From Nemertoderma westbladi (Eukaryota; Xenacoelomorpha; Nemertodermatida; Nemertodermatidae), in NCBI GenBank assembly GCA_032718475.1, contig JAUCBJ010006232.1:1-60284 (forward strand): DNA of 60,284 nt, given 5' to 3'. The notes under the pieces were generated by a model. It was given only the letters and a program-made list of their open reading frames with translations. It made no database searches and was not told where the DNA came from. Of the stretch, positions 11,579 through 22,795 are shown one piece after another (position 1 is the stretch's first letter; the number at the start of each line of letters is the position of its first letter). The translations under genes and the position numbers were made by a program.

Positions 11579-12805
11579 TCACAACTCTTGCAAATTTCGA
11601 TGCTGCATAATCCGCGATTGCTCGTTGTTGGCGGCTTCGTCGTGCAACTGCTTTAAGTGCTGCTGTAATTGTTGCCGCTGCTGTTGCTGCTTTTCCAGTG
11701 CTAGCTGATTTTGTTCACTCACTATCTCACGTTGTTTATTTAATCGATTTAATTCAAAATCGATATTATTTAATTGTTTCATTTTATTATTTACCGCCTC
11801 CTGCATAGCTTGCAGGTTTAATGAGGATTCATTTAATTTTGCCCTATAGAGGGAATCCTCATTCGCCCGGGCGACTCTCCCTTTCACCCCAATGGGTCCC
11901 GCATCCCTCATTGACTCAACCGAACCGACAGACACGACCGGCCTGGAGGCGGCATAATGTCCATCACGGGAGTCGATGATGGGGGACAGACTGGGGCCCA
12001 GAGTGTGGGTGTTAAGTGGGTGGGCGAAAACGGTGCTGGACATTCTGTCTGCCAGCAGTGGGATTGGTCGCGCTATCTGTTTAGGTCGAACTGTGGGCGT
12101 AACTATTCTATCCCTATATACTGTAGAAGTTTTGAGCTGTAAACTGTCTGCCTGATTACTTTCTACAGTAGTTGTCGAAACACCAATGGGTGTAAATTTG
12201 GTTTGGGTCGCATTAGCCGCAGATGTTACATTCGGCTTAGAGGGGTTTATTAATATACGGGGAACAATATTTGGCGCCACAAGAGGGGTGTTCATTTGTC
12301 TAAAAAAATCAGAATCAGAGTCAGTTTGAAGCTCTTTGGTGTTTTTAACGGAATTAGCAGTGTGTTGAGGCGGCAGTTCTGGCAGGCGATGACGTTCAGC
12401 CCGTTCTAATCGCCTTCCACTTCTAGAAGTTCGAGATTTGTCCGATGATTTATCGAATTCATCGGAGGAGGTATAACAAGCAAATTCTTTGGTCATGTTA
12501 TCCCGGTGGTGTTCCTTTAGATCTGACTGTTGTTTTTCTATCGATTTGATCTTCTTATCTATTTCATCTTGCTCCCTTTTATTCTGCTTTCCCCTTTGTT
12601 CCGCTAGAAATTGATTTTTGCGTTCCTCCTCTTCCAGTTCCCGTTTTCGTTTTCGTTCCTCCGCTTCACGTTTTCGTTCCTCCGCTTCCGCTTCCTCTTC
12701 GCGTCTCTTTTTCTCAGCTTCATATTCTCGTTGTAAGCGTTCATCCTCAGCCTTATTCTGTAGTTGTTTTAATATATTTTTGTTTTTCTCTAGGTCCCTG
12801 TCCAT
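11579..12805 (-). CDS. Coiled-coil protein of gag module B
   Basis: A 408-residue open frame, intact. Residues about 1-100 are extremely rich in Glu, Lys and Arg with heptad-like spacing and repeated KRREEEAEAEERK-type units, a long coiled coil. A middle region has TSSDE followed by RLPELPP, shared with module A (TSSDE then KLPNLPP). The C-terminal 90 residues are again a Gln/Leu-rich coiled coil. It is the structural, N-terminal part of the Gag polyprotein. It is listed as coding because the frame is unbroken, but its surroundings are decayed and expression is doubtful. Identity as gag rests on comparison with module A and on its position upstream of the zinc knuckles. Confidence 0.6.
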   Translation of the reverse strand: MDRDLEKNKNILKQLQNKAEDERLQREYEAEKKRREEEAEAEERKREAEERKRKRELEEEERKNQFLAEQRGKQNKREQDEIDKKIKSIEKQQSDLKEHHRDNMTKEFACYTSSDEFDKSSDKSRTSRSGRRLERAERHRLPELPPQHTANSVKNTKELQTDSDSDFFRQMNTPLVAPNIVPRILINPSKPNVTSAANATQTKFTPIGVSTTTVESNQADSLQLKTSTVYRDRIVTPTVRPKQIARPIPLLADRMSSTVFAHPLNTHTLGPSLSPIIDSRDGHYAASRPVVSVGSVESMRDAGPIGVKGRVARANEDSLYRAKLNESSLNLQAMQEAVNNKMKQLNNIDFELNRLNKQREIVSEQNQLALEKQQQQRQQLQQHLKQLHDEAANNEQSRIMQHRNLQEL

Positions 12806-12904
12806 TATCGATCTTCGTTGATATTATGTTTCTATTTCGTTATGGATATCCTTTAGGATCCCTTTAGTTGTGGGGCTGGAGACGGGATGACTAATTGATG
12901 ATTA

Positions 12905-13690
12905 TCAATTCTTCCTCTCCAACTGCTTTGATATACGTTTTGAGGTGTTTGCGGATCGCATTTTCTTGTCCCGTTTGAGTCTCGGGGGTTCAGTCTGAGT
13001 ATATCCTTGAATATCTCGGGCATCGATCAGGGATGTAGGATCAGAATCCAGAGTTTCAGGGCGAGGGGATTCGCCTTGGAAGGAGAGGCAAGTACGCGCC
13101 GACAAAGCAAATTTTACTATGTTTTCACTGGCTGCAGTTTCTATCACTGCAGCTCCAGTCCGGATGGCGGACTGATAGAAGGCGGAGAGGATTATCCTGA
13201 TAGTGATTATTCTCTCATTAATGTCATAGAAGAGTGATGGGGCTGAGTGAGTGAAGAGTGATGTCTATGTTTGGTTCCTGCAAGGCGGTTTCAAAACTGG
13301 CGATTTGCTTAGCAAAGCCAGTCTGAAATCCCCTTAGGGTCCTTCCCACTTTAGTGAGGTCTGTGGGATCAACTGGTACTTTCAATGCTGTCATTTCATC
13401 AGAGGTGGCAGAATGTAATGGAAAAAACTTATCCAATCCAGCATTGGATAAGTTATAATATCGAATAGATAATTATAATATCGCAATACAGCCTGTTGCA
13501 TCTCTGTGACAGACATATAGAGTATTTGAGCTTTAGACCCCTTTTCGGTAGCCCTGTAATTATCAATGGCCCTTAGTAGGCTGATTAATAAACCTGGGGA
13601 AGGGGCCATGAGTGGGTCCATTCCCGACAGCAGGTTTAAACCTGTGTCTGTGTCGACTTCGGTCCAGTTTAAGTCGGAGGTCGCAGTCAC
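12905..13690 (-). pseudogene. N-terminal gag region of module B, frameshifted
   Basis: Three short minus-strand frames (13391-13690, 13224-13436, 12905-13147) align in order with the N-terminal half of the module A protein. The first shares the pattern DPLMAPSPGLLISLLRAIDN with DPLLILPGAVLIRVLIAVEE. The second shares DPTDLTKVGRTLRGF-Q-x-G-F with DPAVWKRSAAGYVQGF. The frames change between segments, so this module is broken. The upstream end abuts the truncated end of module A. Confidence 0.6.
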
Positions 13691-13806
13691 TCGTGGTCGG
13701 TCAGATTGTGATTCAAGGCCAGTAGTGGGTTGGTTAGTTCTGGTGACGGGGGTTTATTAACCCCTTAAATAATTATTATGCCTTCTTTTTATTATCGACG
13801 GTTTTA

Positions 13807-14649
13807 TTAACTCTGGTATTCCTGAGACTTACCCAACCAGTCTAGCTGTCTACAGATCTCCTGAATCTGATTGGAAAACTCTATAATCCCGCTGCTAAGA
13901 AACTTTCGGGGCGCTACTAATTTCGCATACAGATATCTAACTATGTTAGTCCTATTACCATACCTGATATTAAGTGTATCCCAAACTTGTCTCAATCCGT
14001 CTGGATGTCCAATAAACTTTAACACCATTAACTTGGGAGGTCCTTCCAAGCACTCGATGAGGAATCGTTTCTCTCCGCTGGATAGTACGGAGTTCTGTAT
14101 GTTATCTTTGTAATATTCATTAAAATGTAACCATTTCATCTCATCTCCATTAAACCTGACGACATCTTCCACCTTTACCGCTTGACGGGCTTCCATTCTA
14201 GCCATCTGACGTGTAAAGCTTTCTTGAGCCATCGTATTATTTAATATCGAATTATTGGTATATAAATTTCTCGGATTATTATCAGATCGGTATAGGATAT
14301 CATTATCAACAGGCTTATTAATACCCTTAATAGGGTTTATTATCGGAGTTTCTACTTCACTAGCAGTATAGATGCGTATAGGCTCCACACCTTGCGCATG
14401 AAATACTTCAGACCTAACGGGCTGACACATTGTTACAGAGCGTGGTGGTATACCCATTTGTATATTTACCAATTTATCGCGCTCGAGGGCGATATTTTGC
14501 TGTACTTCTTGCAGCTCTAACTTACTCTCTCTTACTGTTCCCTTTAACAGTTGAACAGTCCCTTCCAATTCTCGGACTTGTTTAGAAGACTTTAATTTAT
14601 TGTCTTCTAATTGCCCGAGCAACTCCTCCATCCCCCGTCGTCCCTCCAC
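13807..14649 (-). pseudogene. Gag core of module A, truncated
   Basis: A 280-residue frame. Residues about 1-60 form a coiled coil. From ARQAVKVEDVVRFNGDEMKW onwards it matches the BEL/Pao gag core, with WLHFNEYYKDNI, LIECLEGPPK, VWDTLNIRYGN and EICRQLDWL. It ends at 13807 just after the last of these, at the point where module B continues for tens of residues more and then reaches zinc knuckles. Module A therefore lacks knuckles, protease and integrase and is followed directly by the start of module B. Confidence 0.75.
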
Positions 14650-14714
14650 TCAACCGCGGAGGCGGGAGTCGCCAACGTCGTAACTGGATGGCACATCGGG
14701 ACGATGGGAGACAA

Positions 14715-16676
14715 TCAATTTATTATCTCTTGCTCGGCGTCCATAACAGTCTGAGATTCTGGCAGTTGTCTACTGGGCGCAGGTAGTTTGGTACTGTGTA
14801 AAGGGAATTTTGAGTTGGGTTCTGGGAGCAAAGGTGTCTCTATTAAAGGAGTGGCTTCGCTAACAGTCCTAATTATTTCTGGCTTATCTACTATAGTAGG
14901 GAGTCTTTCTACTCTTATAATTTGGGCTGTTGGCTCTCTATTACTTAAGTCTACATTAGCTAGCTCCCTTCTCACCGTAGGGGGTAAGTTAGGCAACTTA
15001 TATTTATTACCTTTACCCTTGGAATCAGTTGTATCACCTTCATCCGAGGAGGTAAATCCCTGTCTTCTGGGAGTAGATCGACTCAGTAGTTGCATTTGAG
15101 TAGCTGCTCTTTGTTTATTTAAATAATCTTGTTTCACCTGAAGGTTCTCCAACTCTAGTTGTGCTTTCGCTTCAGATGCCCTCCGTTCTGCTTCTGCCAA
15201 TGCCGCTGCTGCTGCCGCTTTTCTTTCAGCTTCTGCCGCTGCAGCTTTTCTTTCAGCTTCTGCCGCTGCCGCTTTTCTCACAGCTTCTGCCGCTGCCGCT
15301 GCCACTGCCGCTGCCGCTGCCGCTGCCGCTGCCGCTGCCGCTGCCGCTGCCGCTGCCGCTGCCGCTGCCGCTGCCGCTGCCGCTGCCGCTGCCGCTGCCG
15401 CTGCCGCTGCCGCTGCCGCTGCCGCTGCCGCTGCCGCTGCCGCTGCCACTGCCGCTTTTCTTTCAGCTTCTGCCGCTGCCGCTGCTGCTGCTGCGTTTCG
15501 GTCTTCTATTTGACCTTTCTTTATTTGTTCTTCTTTGTCCATTGCGATGAGAATGCTTTCATCAAATTTAGCCTGCTCTGCAGCTAATATCTCCGCATCT
15601 AAAGAGTCCAAAATGAATTTGGCTCCTTCACTATTGGGGTAGAGTCCAGCTAGTCGTCTCCTTAGCTCTTTGTCACCTATAAATCGTTGATAATCTGACA
15701 GATAGATGTCAATAGCATCCTTCTTCTGAGGTTTTTCGGATACCGCCTCACCTTCCACATGAGAAAAAGTTGCATCGGTTGATGTTGATTCTCCGTGGGT
15801 TATGCGTTCAGTTAGCTGAACCTTCCATTGTGTTGTTCCCTGGACTTTAGCATTCACTCGTTGGAACCAAGTCTTTACTGCCACCTGCAGCGATGTGTCT
15901 TGACTTATCTTCGAGGCCTCTTCAAAGGCTGAAAGGATTAATCTGATCCTCAATATACGTTCTCTCATTTGGTAAAGCAGCTCTCCCTGCTCTTGAGGTC
16001 CCTGGGGTTGTTGAAATAACTGTGTTTCTATTCGTTCCAAGGAGTTGAAGAATCCCTGGACATATCCTGCTGCTGACCTCTTCCATACAGCGGGATCTCG
16101 GGTGTCCCTCACTACTCCTATTTGGTATAAGTCTTCCCAGGCAGCTTCCGATAAGTTAAACGGGAGTCTGGGTCCAGGGAAGTTCCATTGAGTCTCTAGA
16201 ATAGACCTTAGTTCTTCCATCGGGTATCCGGCGTAACTGTTCCTGGTCGATCTCTTATTTCTCATCCAATCCACTTGATGTTCTTCTACGGCTATAAGTA
16301 CTCTAATGAGTACTGCCCCAGGAAGAATTAGAAGTGGGTCTGGATAAACCGCTTCTTCTATCCTTGTTCCGATCTCAGGCGTTAACTCTTCGGTGTCGGA
16401 ACTAGAGTTACTACGCAGTTGAGAAATAAGTTCTCGGTTCGGTTACTGTTGCTGTTTTGCAGCCATCGCTTGGTCTCGCTTAACTTGGGCCCTAGCGCCG
16501 ATAATAGACCTATGGTGCTTCACTAGCCTAGGGTCTGATACCACTACTGTAGGGATGACTTTTCTTACAGTAGGAGGGGACTTAGACTTCGGTCTGGGAT
16601 GTTCCATACTTTGATCTGGGTCACAGATCGTTCTTTCCAAGAGACTATCTGACAGTGTTTGTTTTGTGTCAGACAT
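14715..16676 (-). pseudogene. N-terminal gag protein of module A with polyalanine tract
   Basis: One frame from ATG at 16676 to 14715, interrupted by a single TAA at 16443-16445 after a run of CAA/CAG codons. The sequence between the stop and the next ATG (16274) is in frame and protein-like, so the stop looks like a recent nonsense change of a glutamine codon. The protein is helical. It has a central tract of about 55 consecutive alanines encoded by a GCC-GCT hexanucleotide repeat, flanked by AEAERKAAAA coiled-coil units, then TSSDE and KLPNLPP. The N-terminal domain resembles module B's broken N-terminus. No enzymatic motif is seen; the role would be structural (Gag). Confidence 0.65.
15285..15460. 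repeat. Hexanucleotide microsatellite inside gag (polyalanine)
   Basis: Nearly uninterrupted (GCCGCT)n on the plus strand, about 27 units, encoding polyalanine on the minus strand. The period keeps all frames open, which creates Arg/Cys-rich and Leu/Pro-rich shadow ORFs on the plus strand. Flanking copies of TTTCTTTCAGCTTCT show that an AEAERKAA coding unit was also duplicated. Confidence 0.9.
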
Positions 16677-16679
16677 AAT

Positions 16680-19600
16680 TTATTTTACAGTTGAATGCCT
16701 ATCACTATAATAACAGTTAAAGCAAGTCTAGGGGAAATCAGTATCAACTGTCAGTCTAGTAGTTACCAATATCGATACTCAATGTAACGTGGTATATATC
16801 TAATATTAGAATACCGGTATACACCTATAGTATATATATGAGTATTATTATAGTACAGAATATGATCAGTCACAGAATACCGGTATATAAGTTTAGCCTA
16901 ATTTATATAAATATAATAAGCTTACCGTAAACACCGGTAATGTCAATTATTTAATAATAACTGATTATCCGAATTTTAGGGAATACTTCCCTTTACTTTA
17001 TTACTGATATTAAGCAGTTGTTCAACTGATATTAAGACCTAATTGATGTATAACAGGCCTATTAATTTATAAATCTGATTAAGTTGATTTATAAATATAT
17101 ATATATATACCCGTAATGGGTTTTGTCAATATTTGAAATAAATGTTATTATTTCTGAGTAAGAAGTCACTACACAGAGGCTGAACGCTCTCAGTGGAGTG
17201 CTACTTGTTAGACACTAATACTGATAATTCTACTTAACTAAGTTACTTATAACTACAAATTACTTACGTATCGGGTTGAGATTACACAATCTCTAAATAA
17301 ACAATAAACAAGTTACAAGTACAATTTCTAGGGTAATTTAACAAGAAATTTACGAACCAGACTAACAAGGAGTTAGAATTTCTGGTTCTTACAAACTGAC
17401 AGGAATTACGGTATTTGAAACCAATAAAGTAGTATTAAGTACATTGTGTTGTCCAGATAAGGAAATGCCACCATCTGACGGCTTATAGTCTTACACTATA
17501 AGCAGTATGTTATGTACTCGGAGTGTCCTATACCTAGAGGTTAATTATCGAAGCCAACCAGAGCTAACGGTCCTATTAACCACATTACAACACAAATATA
17601 CTGCCTACGCACTAAATTACTTTCAGGAAAGCACTGTACTCTAAATCCTAAATTAGGTACAAGCACTTATACAACATATAACTAGCAGTTAGATATACGT
17701 GAACAGCCAAAAGAACCACGGTATCTGCTGGAGTGACCGGAGCACAAAATCACCAGTCTGTCCTACGCCAATCAGTCCTGAAGTAGTACCGGGGTTAATT
17801 TAACTATAACAGTATGCATAACAAGCATAATTACTGTAAGGAATAAACTTGGGGAGATGACTAAATAAGTTCTTAATTTTATGCTTGATTGATGATTTTT
17901 ATTTTATTGTATGGTTATTTATACAATCTGAGCAGGCTTACACGCCTTCTGCTCAATATTACACTTACTGGTAAATAAAACCAACAGAAATATGTAAGCT
18001 CTATAAGAAATAAGGGGTGTACGTACAGGCCCTACTCTCTTAAACAGCCTACTAATATACAATATATCACAATCGAAATAATACTGGGTAAGTACCGGTT
18101 CGGGTCAGGCCTACAGTTTACCGTCCGACCGGTACGTTTTGGGTTTATTGCCTACTGAGCAATAAAAGAAACAAAATCTATTAATGTTCGCGCTTTTAGA
18201 CCTTTTAGCAGTTTAACCTGCCAATTTAAATGTCTTTTTAACTATGAATCAGCTTTTACCCGTACCAATTACCTGGTGTACTGAATTTACATGCGCCGAA
18301 GCCAGTCCGTGCGCGGCGTATGACCCACAGTGTGGGAGACTGGATTCGGGTTCCCAAGGAAGTTATTGCGGTGTAGGCTACTTTGTATTATTCGATTGAT
18401 TGCTACTATATAATCTCTGACAACTATATTTACTTTCGGGGAAATATTAACAGTTCCTTTGGGACGTGGCGCTTTAAGTATAAAACAGAGTTATGACTTA
18501 CACTAATCACAACTAAATGGCTACAGAGTATCGTAAATAGCGCATTCTTTAGGAGATTCTTTGTTAACCTTTATACGACTTCACACTACTTCACACTAAT
18601 TTACACTAATTCACACTAATTTGCCGACTGTCACTGATTTTGATCATATATAAGGAGTATTGCAAGTGACACACGTAGGGATTATGAAATAGCATTTAAT
18701 TCACACAAAAACCACTATAATTTGAGTCACAGTTGCTACCGGTAGACCCTTCCTCCCCTTACCTCAGTAATCAAGAAAGTTGAGGGGTTTACGATTATTT
18801 ATCGGTATTCTCCAAATACAACATCCATTAATATAAACAGCAATTAACACAACATAAAACAGCATTAAACGGTGCGGTGAACAGTCAGTATGTGTTCATG
18901 AAGTTCAGTATGATTAGATTTGTAAGCAACCGGACAGGTTATTAAACAGGTTAATAGATTTACGTCCTTATAACTCAGGCCATCAGATGCTCTTGGGCCA
19001 AAGTCTGAAACGTCCGTACTTAGTACAAAATCCTGAGAGGAATCTAATTCTCAGAAAAACTATAACTGCGCATGCGCCAGTTTACACAGGTAGGTCTCTA
19101 CTGGCATAACTGGGAAGATTGCTCTGATTGGCTGAATAGGCTCAAACAAAGGAATCTCCACGTTCACAAAGAATCAGCTGACAGATTTTGTCATCTTGGT
19201 TCTAATTTCTGACCGACGCGTAGTTGAACAATTTTAGGGCTATTTTAGAGTATTCAGCGCATTGCGTAAAAATGACTTGTTATGTCCGCAAAAGCTTTTA
19301 CAAAGTGCCTCAATGATTGCTCCCATAACACCAGAATGGATGGCATCAAATATAAATAAATTAAAACTGTGTATAACGACATAATTATCACCCCATGTTT
19401 GTTACTTACAAAGAAAGGTCAGAATAACAAACATTAAGGCTCAGCGGCCAAACCAAATTGAAATCATGTGGTTGCTCTATCTACCATACCATATAGTAAA
19501 TGTATTGTGCTTATATTTCTTGACAAGTGTACGTAGGATGTATCAGGGAGGTCTATGTCATCCCCAGTTATTGCATTGCATTAGTGTACATACAACTTGG

Positions 19601-20049
19601 TAGGGTGGCCCTATGCCAACCCAATTATCGTCGTTAGATACAGGAAGGAAACAATATTGTGATGGGATCCCTGAGTTGGCGAGGGAATCCCGACCGGGTT
19701 TTGTCTTGGTTTCCGCTTACTGTGGATGAAGGCTGAATGACTGAAGGCTGAAGGCCGGTATAATAAGAGAGTTTTGGTGTTAAAGTCTGTGGAATTATTT
19801 CATTATTAGGTAGCTATTTGTAATTAGTACTTCGTAAAAAACTTTCAAAATCCGATGTATTTGCCTTGTTTTACAGTTTGCTATAAATTCGTATATTACC
19901 TATTCTTATTATATTTCGGTATGAGTTGCTACTGGCGCAGTGGTCCAGTAGGTTAGCGCGCAGAATACATTTAAGATAAAAGGTAAAATTGATATTTTGT
20001 GCAATTTATTTTCTGTTTCACCAAACTAGATAAGCCAATGGAGTGCATA
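16680..20049. other. Long non-coding region upstream of the BEL-like element
   Basis: About 3.4 kb with no coding similarity. It contains a TA run near 17095, repeated ACCGGTA words (16810, 16880, 18100, 18130), a small tandem block of TTCACACTAATTTACACTAA-like words at about 18570-18620, and near 19930 a short stretch (GGCGCAGTGGTCCAGTAGG) that resembles the A-box head of a tRNA-derived SINE but has no B box after it. If the BEL-like element has a 5' LTR it must lie here; I could not delimit it. Confidence 0.45.
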
Positions 20050-20210
20050 CAACACGTGAACTGAGTAGTTGGGCCAATCACAAGGTGTTTGATAATTTAT
20101 TGGTCCAATGTGAACCCATGGAATGTGGTAGAATGTTCTAGTGTGATTCCATGCTTAGGATTTCCTATATAAGGTGCCGTTTGCCCTTCGGTTATCACCT
20201 AACCTAAATA
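20050..20210 (+). promoter_or_regulatory. Promoter-like cluster (CCAAT boxes, HSE-like site, TATA box)
   Basis: In order: CACGTG (about 20053-20058), CCAAT (20074-20078), a second CCAAT (20105-20109), GAATGTTCTA resembling heat-shock half-sites (20131-20140), and TATATAAGG (20166-20174), with a pyrimidine-rich TTATCACCT at the distance expected for a start site. This is a normal RNA polymerase II core layout, or the U3 end of an LTR. No ORF follows for more than 700 bp, so the transcript, if any, is non-coding or belongs to a lost retroelement. Confidence 0.45.
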
Positions 20211-21621
20211 TCTTGACTTAATATTTAACTAATACTACTAACTATCTTTCTAATATTTGTAAAGTTTCGTTTAGTTTTTATAAATCATTTAGTCATTTTA
20301 CATTAAAATATACTGCAAACTCTGAACATGTAGTTTTTAGCGTATCCATCTCAAACAGCCAAACGCTTTGGAGAATGGCTGCCTAAACCTTTAGGCCACA
20401 GCAACGCAAGGGGAAGGGATGTCCAAGACGCATAAAGGAACCCGCACTATTTCGCCCATGCCCATTTGGAAAGTATAACCCGATTGCCTGAGAATGCCCA
20501 TGTTAGAGGAGGTAAGACTTTGTTCGAAGCATTTGCCCACCGTAAGACCTTAGATCAGGGGAGAGGGTGACGCCGTCCTGGGACCCCGTAAAATGTAGGA
20601 ACAAATACCTCAGATTCAGACAGAAGCCCCGTGGTCAGCCTGTACCTCCTACAGGTGCAAGCTGATGCTGTTTGTTAGTACGCGCAAGTATGCTAGGTGC
20701 AAATAGCACACTCTACAATTTGGTGATTTGCCATACTAGCAGTACAGTACTGGTTAGCTCTGTAGGCCGTGCAGTCTGACTGACCTGTCTCAGTCCAAAG
20801 TATTTGCTCAGGCAAGGGGGCAGCTTTCTGCTACCAGCACGCATTTTGGCTAAAGGGCGGTTTACAAACACTCTACCGCGCCCTTGCCACGTACTACCAG
20901 CACGCATTAGGTATTTACTGTAGACCACCGCGGTAACAAAATTCTAGAATGAAATACATACCAGATCAGCTAGACATACGGTAGTAAATTAACATCCTAT
21001 TTCCTTATCTCACAATCAGAATCTGGTATCAGTGCCGATCACGGGCGTAGTTAGTTACTAACACCGTAATTGCCCGACTGAGTTGTGAATATAGGAGGTG
21101 TGAGCCCTTTTGACGTCAGTTTGTAAATATTGCGCCTACAGCGCGCGACTAGCTTATTCAAGTAGCTAGCGCCCGGTATTGTTATTTTGTTAAATCACCA
21201 AAACCTAGTACAAAGGCGGTACACCAAAATTGTTTAATTGTAAAACACACACACGTGCCTTAAGATAGTTTGTAGAAGTATTGTTTTATTCTCAGGCACT
21301 CTTTTGACTGCTTTTTCTGTCGGCAGTATTGATTCTTACGCTGGTGTCGGTTGACCCGCTAGCTCGTATTATACCCATATAAATCACATCGCGGCAAGTT
21401 TACAGTATTTAGGTACATTAGCGGTAGTTAGGATTCGCTACGAGGGGATTGTTTTCCCGTGAGTTTGGTCTGTATCTGTAGACTGTACATCTGCCTCACC
21501 GGTTAGAGGCCGGGCATCCTGGTTGTCTAGTTAGCCTGTGCAATTGATAAAATATTAAATTGGTAAAAATATATATAAATAAATTAAATTAAATTAAATT
21601 AAAAATACAAAGATAAATTGG
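20211..21621. other. Non-coding region downstream of the promoter-like cluster
   Basis: Begins AT-rich, then turns GC-richer at about 20340-20700. There is a clear hairpin GCCTAAACCTTTAGGC (20381-20396) and no coding frame. Near 20830-20910 the phrase CTACCAGCACGCAT occurs twice. At 21575-21600 there is a short AAATT microsatellite next to the end of E copy 2. This could be an LTR leader or a non-coding RNA; no known RNA family was recognised. Confidence 0.35.
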
Positions 21622-22045
21622 TAAAATTAGAAATTTAAAGGCAGAATTCAGGAATGCAGCAACACCGCTTCCATTCATTTAGCTACCACGATATTAAAAT
21701 TAAAGCGGAAGCTCAAAATCGTACATAAAAGTAGGTCTAGTAAGTAAATAGTTCAATTAACAATATCAAACTAGACTTATATGGGACATACGTAACCAAT
21801 ATATAAAAAACGTCTCAACTCGTGAACAAAATAATCAAGAAGATCATTGAATATCTATCACTTCTGAATAAGCGAACTATAGTACTAGAAAGCATTTAAA
21901 GCATGTATAAAAGGTTTCAGTTTGTGAACAAATAAACTAAATGGATTATTGGGGACACCGTTTACTTATTTTACATATAATATAAAGTAAATATATGAGT
22001 CATATAAAGTAAAATAGGGGTAATATAAAGTAACCAGAAAGATTA
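21622..22045 (-). repeat. 3' non-coding region of retroelement family E, copy 2
   Basis: Counterpart of 6517-7010, highly similar over about 420 bp. In minus-strand sense it follows the E coding end and runs into a TTTAA-type microsatellite (plus strand 21575-21600), which could be the 3' tail of a non-LTR-like transcript. Confidence 0.75.
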
Positions 22046-22329
22046 ATGTTTATTTTTGGATCTTTTTCTTTTTGGAGGGTCGCTTGCGACTTTTCATCTT
22101 TGGGGAACTGTTGTTTGGCGATGAAGACGGGGAACTTCGCACTTGTAGCCCCTCAGCGGCGGAAGGATGAATTTGGAGGGGGCACGACTGTTGTGACGGG
22201 ATCAAGGGATCCCGACCAGATAGATTCACTACACGTCACCGTTGTTTTAGGGGTGGTGCTGGCAGTTTGGCCGAGGCCAATATGGAAAAACAGTGGGAGT
22301 TTGGTGTTATCTCCTGACGTCGTCTGATA

Positions 22330-22795
22330 GTAAAATAATATGTATGTGTAGTAGCACAATAACAGAATAACCGGTATGAGTAATTAGTCTGAATGTTGAT
22401 GACGTTTTGGTGACGGTGAGAAAATGTCACCAGTCTGTACTAGAAACCAATAACTGAACTGGACTGGTAACAACATAATAATATATATGTGATTACTTCT
22501 ATACTGCTGTGGCCTCTAACCTAGTGGATGCTTCCCTCGCCCCTATTGGCTAATAACCCACTTCGCGCCTCTCCACTCTCTGGGAGTGTTTCCCCCCCTG
22601 CTGTTGGCCCCTGCTGGTTGTTTCCCCTCCCGGGGTGATTTGACCTCTAACCTCCCTTTGTGTGGCTTTGGGGTTTGTGTTCTCCCCGTGTTGGTTGCGA
22701 TACGAGATTGGTTATTGCCAATCTCGTATCTCCAACATTGCTGAAAAGGTGCCACTTCCCATTTTATGAGGGTAATGCGGCAGAATTGAATCAGA
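22330..22795. repeat. Structured hairpin repeat H, copy 1 (inserted in element E)
   Basis: Interrupts the C-terminal coding part of E. It contains successive hairpins: CCCC/GGGG (22624-22627 with 22632-22635), GGGG/CCCC (22670-22673 with 22684-22687), a perfect 13-bp stem (22699-22711 with 22718-22730, loop of 6), and CCC/GGG near 22757-22771. It ends with AGAATTGAATCC. Copy 2 at 58030-58280 keeps the same order of stems and the same linkers (TTTGACCTCT, GTTGGTTG, CCAAC, AATTGAATCC) but with different stem sequences. The left limit at 22330 is uncertain. Confidence 0.7.

Larger units (their letters stand above)
8420..16676 (-). mobile_element. BEL/Pao-like LTR retrotransposon, doubled gag, no reverse transcriptase
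   Basis: On the minus strand the order is: gag module A (16676-13807), gag module B (about 13690-10701), zinc knuckles (10704-10117), retropepsin (9944-9573), then integrase N-terminal sequence (9110-8420). BEL/Pao elements encode gag, protease, RT, RNase H and integrase in one polyprotein flanked by LTRs. Here only about 200 bp lie between protease and the pre-integrase region, so RT and RNase H are absent. Stops and frameshifts occur in several parts. The integrase is cut before its DDE core. Flanking LTRs could not be identified by eye. Mobilisation, if any, would have needed enzymes from another element. Confidence 0.8.

Noticed and set aside
15159-15587. Arg/Cys-rich and Leu/Pro-rich plus-strand ORFs
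   Set aside because: Antisense and frame shadows of the GCCGCT hexanucleotide repeat that encodes polyalanine on the minus strand.
19930-19965. tRNA gene or intact SINE head (GGCGCAGTGGTCCAGTAGG)
   Set aside because: A-box-like only; no B box follows and no cloverleaf can be drawn.
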